From Carex sylvatica (Eukaryota; Streptophyta; Magnoliopsida; Poales; Cyperaceae), in the NCBI GenBank assembly GCA_964058845.1, contig CAXKVR010000229.1, positions 1 to 64,000 of the forward strand: DNA of 64,000 nt. Reading direction: 5' to 3'. Position numbers and translations under genes: made by a program. Of the stretch, positions 1 through 12,288 are shown piece by piece. Position 1 is the stretch's first letter; each line of letters starts with the position of its first letter. The notes below the pieces were generated by a model, which was not told the DNA's origin, ran no database searches, and was given only the letters and a program-made list of their open reading frames with translations.

Positions 1-858
1 CAAAAAATATTTGGTTGGTCCAAGTCCAACTTTCAAGCACTATAACAGAAAATCATAAATGCTAAGACACTGATAAAATTCGACATTTGAAGTTAAATCT
101 CACATTAAACTCACTTAAGATGTGAGGAATTTCAAGTACTATTCCAAGCACAAAAAATGTTTGGCTGGTCCAAGTCCAACTTTCAAGCACTATAACAGAT
201 CATAAAAGCTAAGACGCTGATAAAATTATACTTTTAAGTAAAATCTCACGTTAAACTCACTTAAAATGTGAGGAATTTCAAGTACTATTCCAAGAACAAA
301 AAACATTTGGTTGGTCCAAGTCCAACTTTCAAGCACTATAACAGAAAATCATAAATGCTAAGACGCTGATAAAATTCGACATTTGAAGTTAAATCTCACA
401 TTAAACTCACTTAAGATGTAAGGAATTTCAAGTACTATTCCAAGCACAAAAAATGTTTGGCTGGTCCAAGTCCAACTTTCAAGCACTATAACAGATCATA
501 AAAGCTAAGACGCTGATAAAATTAGATTTTTAAGTAAAATCTCACGTTAAACTCACTTAAAATGTGAGGAATTTCAAGTACTATTCCAAGAACAAAAAAC
601 ATTTGGTTGGTCCAAGTCCAACTTTCAAGCACTATAACAGAAAATCATAAATGCTACGACGTTGATAAAATTCGACATTTGAAGTTAAATCTCACATTAA
701 ACTCACTTAAGATGTGAGAAATTTCAAGTACTATTTCAAATACAAAAAATGTTTGGCTGGTCCAAGTCCAACTTTCAAGCACTATAATAGAAAATCATAA
801 AAGCTACGACGCTGATAAAATTTGACTTTTAAGTTAAATCTCACATTAAACTCACTTA
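1..858. repeat. Tandem repeat array, ~148-bp unit, alternating two subtypes
   Basis: Six copies start near 1, 151, 297, 447, 593 and 743, so the spacing alternates 150 and 146 bp. Odd copies read ATTTGGTTGGTCC with a longer AGAAAATCATAAATGC segment; even copies read GTTTGGCTGGTCC and mostly a shorter AGATCATAAAAGC segment. This makes a higher-order repeat of about 296 bp. The array begins at or before the window edge. No coding potential is seen. It could be a small satellite array or the tandem subrepeats of a larger transposon. Confidence 0.9.
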
Positions 859-1640
859 GGCCGTGCTCGGTATCAAATCCGGTAGTCAAGGATTTGATGG
901 AAATAAACAGTAGTTAGACATTTCTTACCATTTGGTGTTCGGCAGCTAAGGATTTTCCAAATTAAATTCCTATGTAGTTCCAATACACTTCACTTTTTCA
1001 CTTCCTTAATCACTGTTCTAATGAGATAAACTAAATTGAGTTGGAGATCATTTTATTTTTCTCAATTGGAGCAGCAGCAGCTCCTATAAAGACCAAATAA
1101 GTTTTGTTGTTTCTTAACATGATTATACTATTTTATCATAATTATTAATATCAAATTAAATTTAGTTACTAGTTGAAAATTTTGAATGCTTCTTAACTTT
1201 CCGTGTATATAAAAAACTAAAATATATATTTTATCATTTGCCATATTGTGATTAAGCTAATAGTTTAAAATTATTAATATAAAATTCAAATATAAGACTA
1301 AAAATAAACCTATATGCAACACAGAAATATTTAATGCATTAAAAAAAAAACAATTAGTTTTTTTTACAAAATTTTAATTTAAGAAATAATAATTAATAAA
1401 TATTATCATGTTATTGTTTACTCATTTTATTCAATTTTATTAATAATTATTAATAAGTATAATTGTATTGCTATCAAGTATTTTAGAAACAAAAATAAGA
1501 TTTTTTACAACTATTTTTACGGTACAACCGAACACTTATTTCAACATATTCTCATAATCAATCATGTGTGTACCCGTGTTCATGGATTCCCATCCCGTCA
1601 AATTACATCCCGAGTAATCCCGTGACAAACGAACACACCC
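859..1640. mobile_element. PIF/Harbinger-type non-autonomous element inside the tandem array
   Basis: The 782-bp insert starts GGCCGTGCTCGG and ends CGAACACACCC, imperfect inverted termini of the kind seen in Harbinger elements. It is flanked by TTA on both sides (856-858 and 1641-1643), the expected 3-bp target-site duplication. Removing the insert rejoins ACTCACTTA with AAATATGAATAATTTC, which matches the array consensus across the junction, so the insertion boundaries are well supported. The interior is AT-rich with no transposase ORF. Confidence 0.75.
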
Positions 1641-1735
1641 TTAAAATATGAATAATTTCAAATAGTATTCCAATCACAAAAAAATGTTTGGTTGGTCCAA
1701 CTTCCAATCACTATTCCAAATTTAGCAATCCATGG
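1641..1735. repeat. Terminal fragment of the 148-bp tandem array
   Basis: The sequence resumes the array consensus (diverged GAATAATTTCAAATAGTATTCCAATC, then ATGTTTGGTTGGTCCAAC) right after the Harbinger insert, and then decays into unique sequence. Confidence 0.75.
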
Positions 1736-1740
1736 TCAAA

Positions 1741-2690
1741 GGACCAAATTAAACACAGAAAGGAACTTATCCAATAATGCAATCACCGACTGTTAACTAT
1801 GACTAAGCAACTGATGAATGGATCAGTTATTTTCAGATTAAAAAGATCCAGGTGTAAAGTGCTCTAAGCTTGCATGCCACCTCTTTGTGCTTTCTTCATG
1901 TCTTTCTATCTGCTTTTCAAACAATGCATTTTTATGCCTCCAAGCAAAGAATTCAAAGGGTTACAAGATTTTTAGTGTGATTTGTTATTCTGTCATTATC
2001 TGATCTTGTCATAGTCATTGTTTGCCGCGTTTCTCACCTCTCTCTCTCTCTCGTTCTCTCTAGCTCCTCTGGTAATTAGCTGGATTTGAAGCTTGATATT
2101 TAAGTGACCAATTAAGTCTTAGTGATGTATGTATTTTTTTTAATACAAACTGGCTGGCAATTGTAAGTCTTAGTGATGTGTTGTGAAATGTCATTAAAAG
2201 AGGCAACTTTATTCTAAATACATCTAATTAATTTAATATTATATAGCTAATTACATTAAAAAAATGAATGCCTTAATTAATTTATGAATTTTTTAATTTT
2301 GACCGATTAATTTTATACTAAATTAATTTGAAAGTTCAAAATTCTCGCATAATAACAAACGTGAAAGATCATTAATTAGATATATTTAGAATAAATTATA
2401 AAAAAACATTCAAAAAGTAAATGCATAAAAATTAATTTATAAATCTTCTAATTTTGGCCGCTCGACATTATATTAATTTAATTCGAAAGTTTAAATATTT
2501 TATATGTAGAATAGATGAATTTCAACAGTTCAGATCTAATATTGAAAGTCAATCTAATAAGTTTTAGAATTAAATTCATAGAAAAACTTGATGAACTTAA
2601 AAACACCTCTTAATTCTGCTCTATACATTTAGTTAGATTTGGCTCTTAGACTATTTATCAAACAATTTAATTGATGTCATCTGTGTTTCC
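1741..2690. other. Gene-free AT-rich spacer with repeat fragments
   Basis: No gene is supported. A CT-rich run lies at about 2038-2061. Two diverged fragments (about 2253-2345 and 2397-2625) match each other and also the hairpin at 6.15-6.54 kb and a fragment near 30.87-31.10 kb. They are remnants of one dispersed MITE family. Confidence 0.5.
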
Positions 2691-2692
2691 AA

Positions 2693-3055
2693 AAACCAAT
2701 AAAAGTATACATGGTGACAACCATAAGGACAAATGAATTATCTGGGTTCGGTTCGGTGAAATCAAAAATTCGTGATTCAAAAATAATTCGAGTATAATTT
2801 GAAAATTATTCGGAATTATTTGGATCAGGGATCTTAGTCTTGTAAGAGAGAAAAAAAAAACCAAAAAAAAATGTTTTGTGAGAAATTCGAAAAAAAATTG
2901 CGAATAATTCGTAAAATTTACGAAATATTCAGTTTTAATTCGGTCAAAGTTCAGTCAACCGAATAATTTAGCGTTAGATTCGGCATTACAAAAAAACTGA
3001 ATTATTTGAGTTTAATTTACGAATAATTCATGAATCTTATGACTATGTGACAGCA
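2693..3055. mobile_element. MITE of the ATTCGGGTTCGGTTCGG family
   Basis: The segment starts near CCATAAGGACAAATGAATTA and ends near GACTATGTGACAGC. It carries the phrases GGGTTCGGTTCGG and AAAAATTCGTGATTC, shared with the insert in intron 1 of the YceD gene (34.12-34.40 kb, reverse orientation) and with fragments at 8.33-8.46 and 26.77-27.07 kb. A short minus-strand ORF here is not a gene. Confidence 0.6.
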
Positions 3056-3459
3056 ACATGCTTTTTCAAATTAATCTGTTTATTTTGGTCATAACACATA
3101 ATACATAACACATGAATTTCGTTTTTAGTTCATCTTTAATTAAGCCAATACAAGTTTCTTTCCATGTCGGATTATTGTTGGTTCTTTTGATAGCATTTTT
3201 TCATAACCTCTTTATGTACTTCTTTGTCCCTATTAGGTAGTTCGCCGACAACACACTAAAATGCAAAAGAACATTCCTCTGAAATTGAAAATGCTTTTTG
3301 AAAAACAAAAACAAAATTTGCACATACTTGATAAGCATAAATTATATACATATTCGATCTAGTTTTCATCATAAAATAACACCAAATATCTTGTATTTTG
3401 AATATAAAGAGAATAGAATACACCTAGAATCAAGTTACTGCATTTGTTTGGTTTTAATT

Positions 3460-5165
3460 TGCAGGAAACAAAGAAAAATGAAGAAAAACGAAGAAAAATG
3501 CCCAGTGTGGACGCACGGTTTACGATATGGTCGTACTAAATACTTAGATGGATTTCTGGACGCGCGCCAATTTTAAAAAGGTATAATAAGCTATTCGTCA
3601 AAAACCGTGCGGATGCACGGATATTGATGCGGACGCACTGTAGCAGAGCCAAAAATAGAGTCTGAACTTAAAACGGCCACAACTGTTGACTCGTAACTCC
3701 GTTTTGGGCATATGACCACTTTTCGGAAAGCCAACGAGAAGATCTACAATCTGAGAATCTAAAAAAGGAAACTTAGAGTCAGTAAGGATGCAGTGGATCC
3801 GCAGACAGTCAGAAATACACGTTTTCAACACGGTTTCTATTTTTAGCGAGCCAGGGATGCTTTTTGGACAGCTAAACTTAGACAAGACAACCTGGAAAAT
3901 AATCCAAAAATAGCACCCACTAATCCCACTCACCCCACGACTATGCCTCTTGATTGGACATAGTCTATTGCTATAAATGAGGGGGTTCTTTCTCATTCAA
4001 GGGGATCTCTCTTCGGAGGGGATCTCTCTTCGGAGAATTCAATCTCACATCAACCAACACACCATCATTCTCTCTTTACACACACTTAGCGATAAATTCT
4101 GGAGGAAGGAAAGCTTTCAAGCAAGGAGAAGAAGGATTTCCGGAGCAAGATTCGGCAAGATAGAGGGCTTTGATTTGTCAAAGGGTGTAATCATTTTCTT
4201 TCATTTAATTTCTTCTTATTTTGCCAATTTTTGTAATGGATCTCTCCAAGAGTGAGTAGTTCTCTCTCTAGGGGTTTAGGTCATCATGCATGAACTTGTT
4301 TAATTCTATTTTAGGATTTGATTGTTAATTTCTGTGATTTTATAATTTGTGTTAATTACATAGTTAGTACTTGAATTGTAGTATCCCGTTTTAGTTTCAA
4401 AAGAACTAAAATTGACTAGGATCATATAGGATAGTACCAATTATGAATGCAAATATCCTAGGTTTAGATTAAGATTCTAACCAATTTAATCTAAGCCGAA
4501 ACTATAGAAATTAAGATTAGGGACTTGGTGAAGGACCTAACCGTGAAGTCAAACCCTAATTAGGACATCTCAAATCAAGTCGGATATTGGTATCATGGAC
4601 TTTATTGAGAAGTACCAATACTCGAGGAGAGGAGAGACTAACAAGAGCTTATGGTCTAGGTAGCTAGGGTGAAGGACCTAATCGTGAAGTCCGAATTACC
4701 TAGACACGTTATTAATTCACGAAAGTGACCCTTAATAACATATTAGGTTAGAAACCTCGTCAAATCATACATGAATTCAAGCAAATACCGAATAGATAGA
4801 ATTAGCAAGGGATTGTAGACCAAAGACCCCTAGATCTTTAAATCTTGAAAGCAAACCGATTACTTTTCTTTTACTTTTATTTACTTTAATTGTTTAAAAT
4901 TCCTCTTTCGGGTATTGAACCCAAACTTTAGGATTACTTAAACAACCCCCCATTTACTTTACTTTATTGCACTTTACTTTATTATTTACTGAAATTAATT
5001 ATTTAGGGTTTAAAACTAAGTATTTTCCATACTCTCTGTGGATCGATACCTCAAATACTACTTTGATATAATTGTGCACTTGCAATTAGACTCAAAAGCA
5101 TTTAAGGTTTAAAAGGTACATCTCATTGTACTGAAACTTTTTAGCGTACACTTCACGCACCATCA
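3460..5165 (+). mobile_element. Probable solo LTR of a Ty3-like retrotransposon
   Basis: This region has the order of an LTR: a U3-like part, then a TATA box in CTATAAATGAGGGG near 3971, then a leader with CT-rich direct repeats (GGGGATCTCTCTTCGGA twice at 4000-4034), and a long U5-like part. It ends in the phrase CTCTGTGGATCGATACC followed by TTAGCGTACA. That end phrase resembles the 3' part of plant Ty3/gypsy LTRs. No gag, pol or primer-binding site follows, so I call it a solo or truncated LTR. Both borders are uncertain by tens of bases and no target-site duplication was found. Two short ORFs inside (3598-3996 minus, 3977-4255 plus) are not genes. Confidence 0.5.
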
Positions 5166-6150
5166 ATGCTATCAACATATAATCTCAAGCTAGGTTACTT
5201 CAATACTCTAATATAGAATCCAAATTTGAATTTTCAAGTTGTTTATTTCTTGTGTGATTCGAACCCATGTTTTTTTGGTGGAGACTCGAACTATTAATTT
5301 GCGTATTTAACTTGTATTTGAATTAAGCCTTGAGTTTTTTGTGCTAGTTTCATTTAAGTTATAATTATGATTAATCTTAATACGATAATTAAAATAATAA
5401 AAACTAATATATATATATATATAATAGATATATCATATCTTATCGTATCCGATATAATACTCGTACGTATCCAAATTATTTTTAGATTGTTGAAAATCTT
5501 TACATCATGGGATTTTCTAGTTAACTAAAAATTTAGTAATCAAAATTCTAAAAAATATAACATTTAATTTATAAATATATTTTTATATAAAAATTATGTT
5601 GAACGATTCAAATCAACTGTTTAAACTTTAAATAAATACGAAGATATAAATTTGTAACGTTACCTACGTAGGCATTGCAAAATAACATAGTCTTTCTTCC
5701 AAGCTAACTAAATCTAAAACAAAATATACATTAATTAATTACATAAAACATTGTTACATCAAGAAAAACAAATAATAACCTCCTAAGATACTCCGCGTAG
5801 AAATATAATCTAAAGTGAAAGCTCTCTTCTAGAGGGGCGGTGCAGACACGTTTGACGTGTCGAAATGTGGGGAATTTGCAAACATTAATCAAACAATGAC
5901 CCAAACCAAATAATGAATTAATCAATTGAAACCATATGACATGGATGGACTAATTGTTGGTGCCATATATACACTAGGCCTTGAGATGGCGACCGTGATG
6001 TCGTGGTTCAGTCAAAGGGGACACGGCAGTGTTGTACCATCTGACTCGTTCAAACCCATAAAAGAAACGCGCTATCTTTTCACATAAACCATCTTAAAAT
6101 TTAAATTGCCTTCTTTAGTGCTCTGGACCATTTAGTAATTAGCACTTTTT
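5166..6150. other. Gene-free spacer
   Basis: AT-rich sequence with a TA microsatellite near 5408-5424. A half copy of the hairpin core family lies at about 5500-5655 (GTTGAACGATTCAAATC phrase). Nothing coding is seen. Confidence 0.45.
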
Positions 6151-6545
6151 AACGAGTACAACTAGAGTGTTCTTAAGTTCCTTGGTGAATTCAAGTCTAA
6201 AACTCATCGAATCGGCTTCAAATGATGCATCTAAACCGTTGAAATTCGCCTACCTTACGATTGATGTGTCTACATGTAAAAATAATTAATTTTGCAGAGA
6301 GTCAAATGGTCAAAAAAACGTTCAAAAAATAAATGCATTAAAATTAATTTATTAACCTTCTAATTTTGACCACTTGACTTTATACTAAATTAATTCGAAT
6401 GTTTAAAATTTTCATATGTAGATGCATCACTCGTGAGGTATGTGGATTTCAACGGTTCAGATTTGTTATTTGAAGTCAATTCGACGGGTTTTAGAAGTAT
6501 AATTAGAGAATAGGTCCCAAGAGTATTTCAGAAGTATAATTAGAG
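6150..6545. mobile_element. Diverged hairpin MITE
   Basis: The left part (6160-6300) is the inverted complement of the right part (6410-6540). For example, GCATCTAAACCGTTGAAATT pairs with the inverse of AACGGTTCAGATTTG, and GTCTACATGTAAAAAT pairs with ATTTTCATATGTAGATG. Related fragments occur at 2.25-2.62 and 30.87-31.10 kb. Borders are approximate. Confidence 0.55.
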
Positions 6546-7715
6546 AATAAATTAATATGATGAAAAATCAATTTTTAATATAGTGGTAAAAGTTTGACGC
6601 AAATTCAAAATTCGAATAAGAAATTTCTTATGAATATTATACAGTTAGTTAAACTTGATTCCAACTTCATCTAAAAAAATAACTTAATATTTATAAATGT
6701 CAGAGCTTTCAAATTTTATAGAACTCACACTTGTAAACATTTTAAACATATACATTATTAATTACCAAACACATTACAACTTTTTAATTATTATTTTAAA
6801 ATTAGTGACTTTAAATATTTACAAATAAATTTATTGATTAAACAATTATTTACAACATGTTGTATGGTGTTTAATTCTAAATCTATTTTATATTTTTATT
6901 CTCATTATTCTCTTAATCGCTCTATTTTGTTAATTTTTTATCTTTCTCTACGACCGAATCTGCTCTCCATCGTGCTCCGATGAAGATGAGATTAGAGACT
7001 CCGTGCTCAGTCGCCTCCCTCATCCTCCTCTCTCTTTGAAAAGGTAGATACGAGAGAGAAAATATATTGTTGTGTGGAAGTGAAAGAAACGGTTGGAAAA
7101 GTTGAGTTTGAGATTGCCTTTCTTTTGTTGGGAGGGAATCAAAGAGCGAAATCCAATCACCCCTTCTTTGTTCTAGTGTGAGAGCAAGAACTTTCAAATT
7201 ATATATTATATTATCTTCAAAATTCAAACAAATAAAAATTTACTGAATTAGATTTCAAATCAACAATACAGACCTGTAACAAGAAATCAGACATGAAGTG
7301 GCTCAATGTAATTATTTTTTTTTTAATTTATAATACTCAATGTAATCTTTTTTTTTTTTTTTTGTTCTTTCTACAGCTGATTAAATTTTGGAATATTAAA
7401 AAAGACCAAGTTGAAAATTGTCATAAAAGACATTACTTATAAGTTAATTATGTTGAAGCTGTAATTAGTGCACAACACAGAGTTTACGAGTATAAGCAAA
7501 TTTAAACTTGAGTGGTTTAAGCAAATTTCGAATTCAAAAATTTGTCACTCTAAAGGGAAAATAATTGTAGCCTACAAATCCGTTTGTTACATATTAGTAT
7601 GAATCTTAAAAGTCTCTTTACATTACATGCGTGAGCTGAATTGATCCAAATTTTAATCAGCCAAATTGAAAAAAAATAATACGAACGTCGTACCAAACAA
7701 TGCTATATTATTTTA
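6546..7715. other. Gene-free spacer
   Basis: AT-rich, with T-rich runs near 7316 and 7350. A 101-codon minus-strand ORF at 6922-7227 has no recognisable domain and no splice partners, so I do not call a gene. Confidence 0.45.
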
Positions 7716-8046
7716 AGTCATGTTTAGTTGTGGAGTAAAAGGCGGAGTAAATCTCTTACACGCTTAAGGAATCAAATGAGGAATAAAATAGAAATAAAGT
7801 GGAGTAACAGATGAGTTAATCCGGAATAAGTTACTTCAACTTTTTAAGTAGATCAATTTACTCCATATTTACTCTATATGTAGGGCCCACTATCACAGAC
7901 ATGAGTTTATTTTCTAACATCTTACTCTTTTATATGAATTAATTTAATCCATAACTTAAACTATCAAATAAGATATAAAATATGACGAGTAAGATGAAGT
8001 AAGCAATTTAATATTCATTAACTTTACTCCATAACTAAACATGACC
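7716..8046. mobile_element. Harbinger/Tourist-like MITE, 331 bp
   Basis: The termini are inverted repeats: AGTCATGTTTAGTTGTGGAG at the left and CTCCATAACTAAACATGACC at the right. TTA flanks both ends (7713-7715 and 8047-8049), which fits a 3-bp target-site duplication. There is no ORF. Confidence 0.8.
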
Positions 8047-9840
8047 TTAAAGATCAAAGTTACAAGATTAAGCATCACTTCTAAATTAAAAGAAAGACGC
8101 CATACAAATACTCGTTCACAGAGGAGAGGAAAAAAGATAAATTAATTGCATGTTACCAAATTTTATAGTAATGATATGTTGATTACAAACTTAATGAATT
8201 TAGTAAATTAAATTAAATTAGTAATGATTTTTAATTTAATTGCTTGTTATTCTTGCATGCCATGTCAAGACATGATTTACTAACTTGTACCGTGTAGTTA
8301 ACCTGTTGTGTTAGTTTCAAGTACTATACGGTACGGCACGTTTAAAATTTGATCCAGATAATTTCAAATCTAAATTATACCCGAATTATTTTCAAATTAC
8401 GAATTTTTGACCTCGCTGAACCGAACCTGAATAATTCATTTGTCACTATGGTCACAGGCACATGTTTCTGGTATGTCTAACGATGAAAATGTAATTTTCT
8501 TAACATTTTTCCCTCTTTAGTCCAACATAATAACCAAAAATGACATCAAATCAGAAACAAACACACAAAATTAAATGGGGACAAGGTTTGATAAAAAAAA
8601 TCCGATAACCAATCTGAAATCCTAAATTGATCTCAAATTCTAAGAATATCTTCATTTCACTAGTAAATAAATTTCAAATACTGATATAATAATTATAATT
8701 TCCAAATTAAAAATTTCACTAAATTAGCAATTTGTCTAAAAGTTACCGCATCAAACTTTACAAGTACTAATTTCATGAATGTAACGTGTAATTGTAAAAT
8801 TATCAATTCAAAAAATAATTTTATTGCCACACTAAAAATATTCTGCACGTAATTGATGTGAAAAATAAATTTTAATTTGGTAATTGTCGAAATCAAGATA
8901 CTCTTAATCAAATGGATGGAATATAACCCAAATTCGATTTTAACTCTTTGACTCTGGAACCAAGACTTGACTTGAAATTAAGTAGAATCCCTAAATTCGT
9001 AGTTCGTGATTCGATTTGAATTTGATTTGAGTTTAATTCGATTCAAAATTAGATCGTTCTGAAACAAATTAAATCAGTTCGGTTTGAATCTTATTCAAAT
9101 TAAACTCAAATTAGATATAATTTGTTTGAAATTAATTCGCGAACTATTTAGGTTCGAATCTCAAATAATGCAACTAATGAATTCAACAATTAATCTTTAA
9201 TAATGCAGGAACCAACCTTATATCACAGCTCATTTGTTAATATAATGATAGTTTATAATAGGAAAATATTTCAGCAACGTAACAAATTAACAATGGAATA
9301 AGTTTCATTTGACTAGGTCCATACCGTGATTTTAATCAATCCAAGAGTGTAAAAGATAAGAAAATTTTGAACTGACTCATAATCTATTAGTGTGAATTCG
9401 TGAAAGGTAAAAGAAAACCGTGTGAATTTTGTTCCGCAAAAAGAAAATTAATGCATAAACTACCGATATAACTAGAGCTGCCAAAAAAAATTATAGTTTG
9501 TAATTTGATTGATTTCTATTCGAAAATTTTATAATTCACAATTAATTCGATTTAAAATAAATCAAATCAGTTTAATTCGGATCTTATTAAATTCAAATTC
9601 AAATTGGAGTAAGTTGGATTATTCGTTTACAACCCTAATCCCATCCATCTTTAAACCAGGAAAAAAAAAATCTAAAAAGGAAAATAAAATTACGACAAAT
9701 AAGAAACACGTAATAAATCCAAAAGCAGCCGTAGGACAAGGTGAGTCCTCTGTTCCATACATGATGTTTCCTCGTATTGAATTTTTCATTTTTCATTTTC
9801 AAAATTTATTTATTTCCAGAGCCTCCTCCTTTCTAATTGC
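8047..9840. other. Gene-free region upstream of CCD4
   Basis: A fragment of the GGTTCGG MITE family ends at about 8462 (TTCATTTGTCACTATGG). The stretches near 9000-9170 and 9480-9620 repeat AATTCGATTTGAATT-type simple motifs. No coding region is supported; the ORF at 9509-9871 runs into the CCD4 promoter and looks random. Confidence 0.45.
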
Positions 9841-9841
9841 T

Positions 9842-9849
9842 CCACGTGG
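9842..9849. promoter_or_regulatory. G-box CCACGTGG upstream of CCD4
   Basis: A palindromic CCACGTGG lies 16 bases before the TATA box and 169 bases before the CCD4 start codon. G-boxes are bound by plant bZIP and bHLH factors (ABF/HY5/PIF classes). Light or ABA control of this gene is an inference only. Confidence 0.6.
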
Positions 9850-9864
9850 TAATCTCCCATGTGT

Positions 9865-9873
9865 TATATAAAT
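9865..9873 (+). promoter_or_regulatory. TATA box of CCD4
   Basis: TATATAAAT occurs about 145 bases upstream of the start codon, leaving room for a 5' leader of roughly 110-120 bases. A second TATATA at about 9965 is too close to the ATG to be the likely core promoter. Confidence 0.6.
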
Positions 9874-10017
9874 CAATCCTACCACTGCATCACCTTCCTA
9901 TCAAATGAAACATTCCCTTTCTTTCCTTCCTTCCCAACCAACAACAATACAACATCAATTGCATATATAGTGCAAGTTCACAAAATCAGAACAAAGAATA
10001 AACAGAGCATATAAATC

Positions 10018-11823
10018 ATGCTTCATCCTCCTCCTCTAGTCTCTCAAACAATGGTGACTTCAACTTATAGATCAATTCAAGTTCCTAAAATGCCCCTAAA
10101 TGCCATCCGTTGCGCTGCCACCTCGTCCCAGTCGCTCAAACTCGGCCACAACCCCACTGTTCCTTCCTTCAACATAAGCCCGAAAGACAAACAAAAAACC
10201 GTACCCGTTATCACTCGGAGGCAAGAACCTGCACGGTCCAACTCCGAATCCGTTTCACATCCCAAATGGAACCCGCTACAGCGTATAGCCGCGTGTGCAC
10301 TTGACAAGTTTGAAGATGCTGTGATAGCAAATTTTCTCGAAAAGCAGCATCGTTTACCGAAAACTGCCGACCCGTCCGTGCAAATATCAGGCAACTATGC
10401 ACCTGTTAAGGAAACACCACCTCACCATAATCTCCCTGTGTTGGGTCAGATTCCTTCTGTCATCAATGGAGTCTATGTGCGAAATGGGGCAAACCCGTAC
10501 TTTGATCCAGCTGCCGGGCATCACTTGTTTGACGGGGATGGGATGATCCATGCCGTCCATTTGAAAGATGGCAAAGCCTCATATGCATGCAGATTCACCG
10601 AGACAGAGAGACTGGTACAAGAGAGGTCAATCGGCCGACCTGTCTTTCCAAAGGCGATCGGTGAATTACACGGCCACTCCGGAATTGCAAGGCTAGTGTT
10701 ATTCTTTGCACGTGCAGCCTTAGGCGTCATCAATGCGACACACGGCATTGGGGTTGCAAATGCCGGTTTAATTTACTTTAACAGGCGGTTACTTGCCATG
10801 TCAGAGGATGATCTTCCATATCAGGTGTCCATTACACAGAATGGAGATTTGAAAACGGTCGGGCGGTATGATTTCTCGAGTCAGCTCAACTCCACCATGA
10901 TTGCACACCCAAAACTCGACCCGGTTACAAAGGAGATGTTTGCGCTTAGCTATGATGTGATAAAGAAACCTTACTTAAAATACTTCTATTTCTCGCCCAA
11001 TGGAGAGAAGTCGTCTGATGTCGAGATACCGATTGACGGGCCCACCATGATGCATGATTTTGCCATCACTGAAAATTGCGTCATCATCCCTGACCAGCAG
11101 GTTGTTTTCAAAATGCCGGAGCTTTTGCATGGTGGGTCGCCTGTTGTGTATGACAAGAAGAAAACAGCCCGATTTGGTATACTACCGAAATATGCAAAAA
11201 ATGCTCATGGAATAAAATGGGTGGAGGTAGAGAACTGTTTTTGCTTTCACTTGTGGAATGCATGGGAGGATGATTGCACAGGCGAAATTGTGGTTATTGG
11301 ATCATGCCTGTCACCACCCGACTCGATATTTAACGAGTCGGATGAATGCCTAAATAGTGTCCTATCAGAAATCCGGCTCAACCCATCAACCGGCAAATCA
11401 ACCCGTACCCCAATTCTGGCTCTGTCAGAACAGGTTAATCTCGAAGCCGGCATGGTGAACAAAAACTTATTGGGCCGAAAAACTCAGTTTGCATATCTTG
11501 CCATTACCGAGCCATGGCCTAAGGTATCCGGTTTTGCGAAGGTGGATCTCTTCACAGGCAAAGTTGAGAAGTTTATATACGGAGATAACCGATATGGCGG
11601 TGAGCCATATTTTGTGCCAAAGGATCCATGTCATACAGGGAATGATGAGGATGAAGGGTATGTTTTGTGCTTTGTTCATGATGAAACGACATGCAAGTCT
11701 GAGTTGTTGATTGTTAACGCTGCTAACATGAGACCCGAGGCATCGATTAAATTGCCATCGCGGGTACCTTACGGATTCCATGGCACATTTATTCGATCCG
11801 AGGAGTTAGACATACAATCCTAG
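10018..11823 (+). CDS. CCD4: Carotenoid cleavage dioxygenase 4 (plastid), 601 aa, intronless
   Basis: A non-haem iron dioxygenase that cleaves carotenoids in plastids, giving apocarotenoids; CCD4 members are known from plastoglobules and control carotenoid loss in petals, seeds and fruit. The four iron-binding histidines of the family are visible: H297 (MIAHPKLDP), H346 (MMHDFAIT), H411 ([10 protein letters not shown]) and H588 (YGFHGTF), with spacing like that of the maize family member VP14. The first ~70 residues are Ser/Pro/basic-rich and look like a transit peptide. The substrate entry region around [13 protein letters not shown] (about 150-163) is intact. Length and absence of introns fit CCD4 rather than NCED; NCED is the nearest alternative. 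The start is the first ATG; a second in-frame ATG 33 bases downstream would only shorten the transit peptide. No frame damage is seen. Family assignment is firm; the exact substrate cannot be read from sequence. Confidence 0.95.
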   Translation: MLHPPPLVSQTMVTSTYRSIQVPKMPLNAIRCAATSSQSLKLGHNPTVPSFNISPKDKQKTVPVITRRQEPARSNSESVSHPKWNPLQRIAACALDKFEDAVIANFLEKQHRLPKTADPSVQISGNYAPVKETPPHHNLPVLGQIPSVINGVYVRNGANPYFDPAAGHHLFDGDGMIHAVHLKDGKASYACRFTETERLVQERSIGRPVFPKAIGELHGHSGIARLVLFFARAALGVINATHGIGVANAGLIYFNRRLLAMSEDDLPYQVSITQNGDLKTVGRYDFSSQLNSTMIAHPKLDPVTKEMFALSYDVIKKPYLKYFYFSPNGEKSSDVEIPIDGPTMMHDFAITENCVIIPDQQVVFKMPELLHGGSPVVYDKKKTARFGILPKYAKNAHGIKWVEVENCFCFHLWNAWEDDCTGEIVVIGSCLSPPDSIFNESDECLNSVLSEIRLNPSTGKSTRTPILALSEQVNLEAGMVNKNLLGRKTQFAYLAITEPWPKVSGFAKVDLFTGKVEKFIYGDNRYGGEPYFVPKDPCHTGNDEDEGYVLCFVHDETTCKSELLIVNAANMRPEASIKLPSRVPYGFHGTFIRSEELDIQS

Positions 11824-12288
11824 TTCTTGACTTCTTGTGTTTATTTGTTAATTTTTTCTGTTACAATTTTTTTTTTCTTGACTGAAATATTTTGTAGATA
11901 AACAGAGCAAGTATCATATTTTATAGGTACTTGGTAGCTTGTATTATTCTTTAGGTTAGTTTATAGGTTTTCTAGATCATTATGTTTTATAATTTTGTTT
12001 TTTAAAGTGGGGTTGGTGATGTAGAATGTGAGAGATGAGTTCAGTTGGTCTATGTTATTCTTTTCTCTCACTTTTCCTCTGTTTCATTTGTGCAACTTGG
12101 ATAGAGGCAGATGATATAAACCACTGATCTCTTTATTGTGAATATTATATTCTCTTTTAACAATTGTGTTTGAATCAGGTTTCTCTATTCTTAATTATTA
12201 TCAAGTATTTATTGTCAATTATGACATGTTAACATCAACTTCAGCGTAAGACACAACATCCTCTGTGCGTGATGCTATTAATTGTAGA
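11824..12288. other. CCD4 3' flank
   Basis: The region contains T-rich tracts and AT-rich sequence expected of a 3' UTR and polyadenylation zone. No further ORF is supported. Confidence 0.4.

Noticed and set aside
3598..4255. Two ORFs in the LTR region as gag fragments
   Set aside because: They cross the LTR promoter and leader on both strands and carry no gag-like zinc knuckle or protease motif.
6922..7227. 101-codon minus-strand ORF as a gene
   Set aside because: No domain, no homologous feel to any family, no splice or promoter context.
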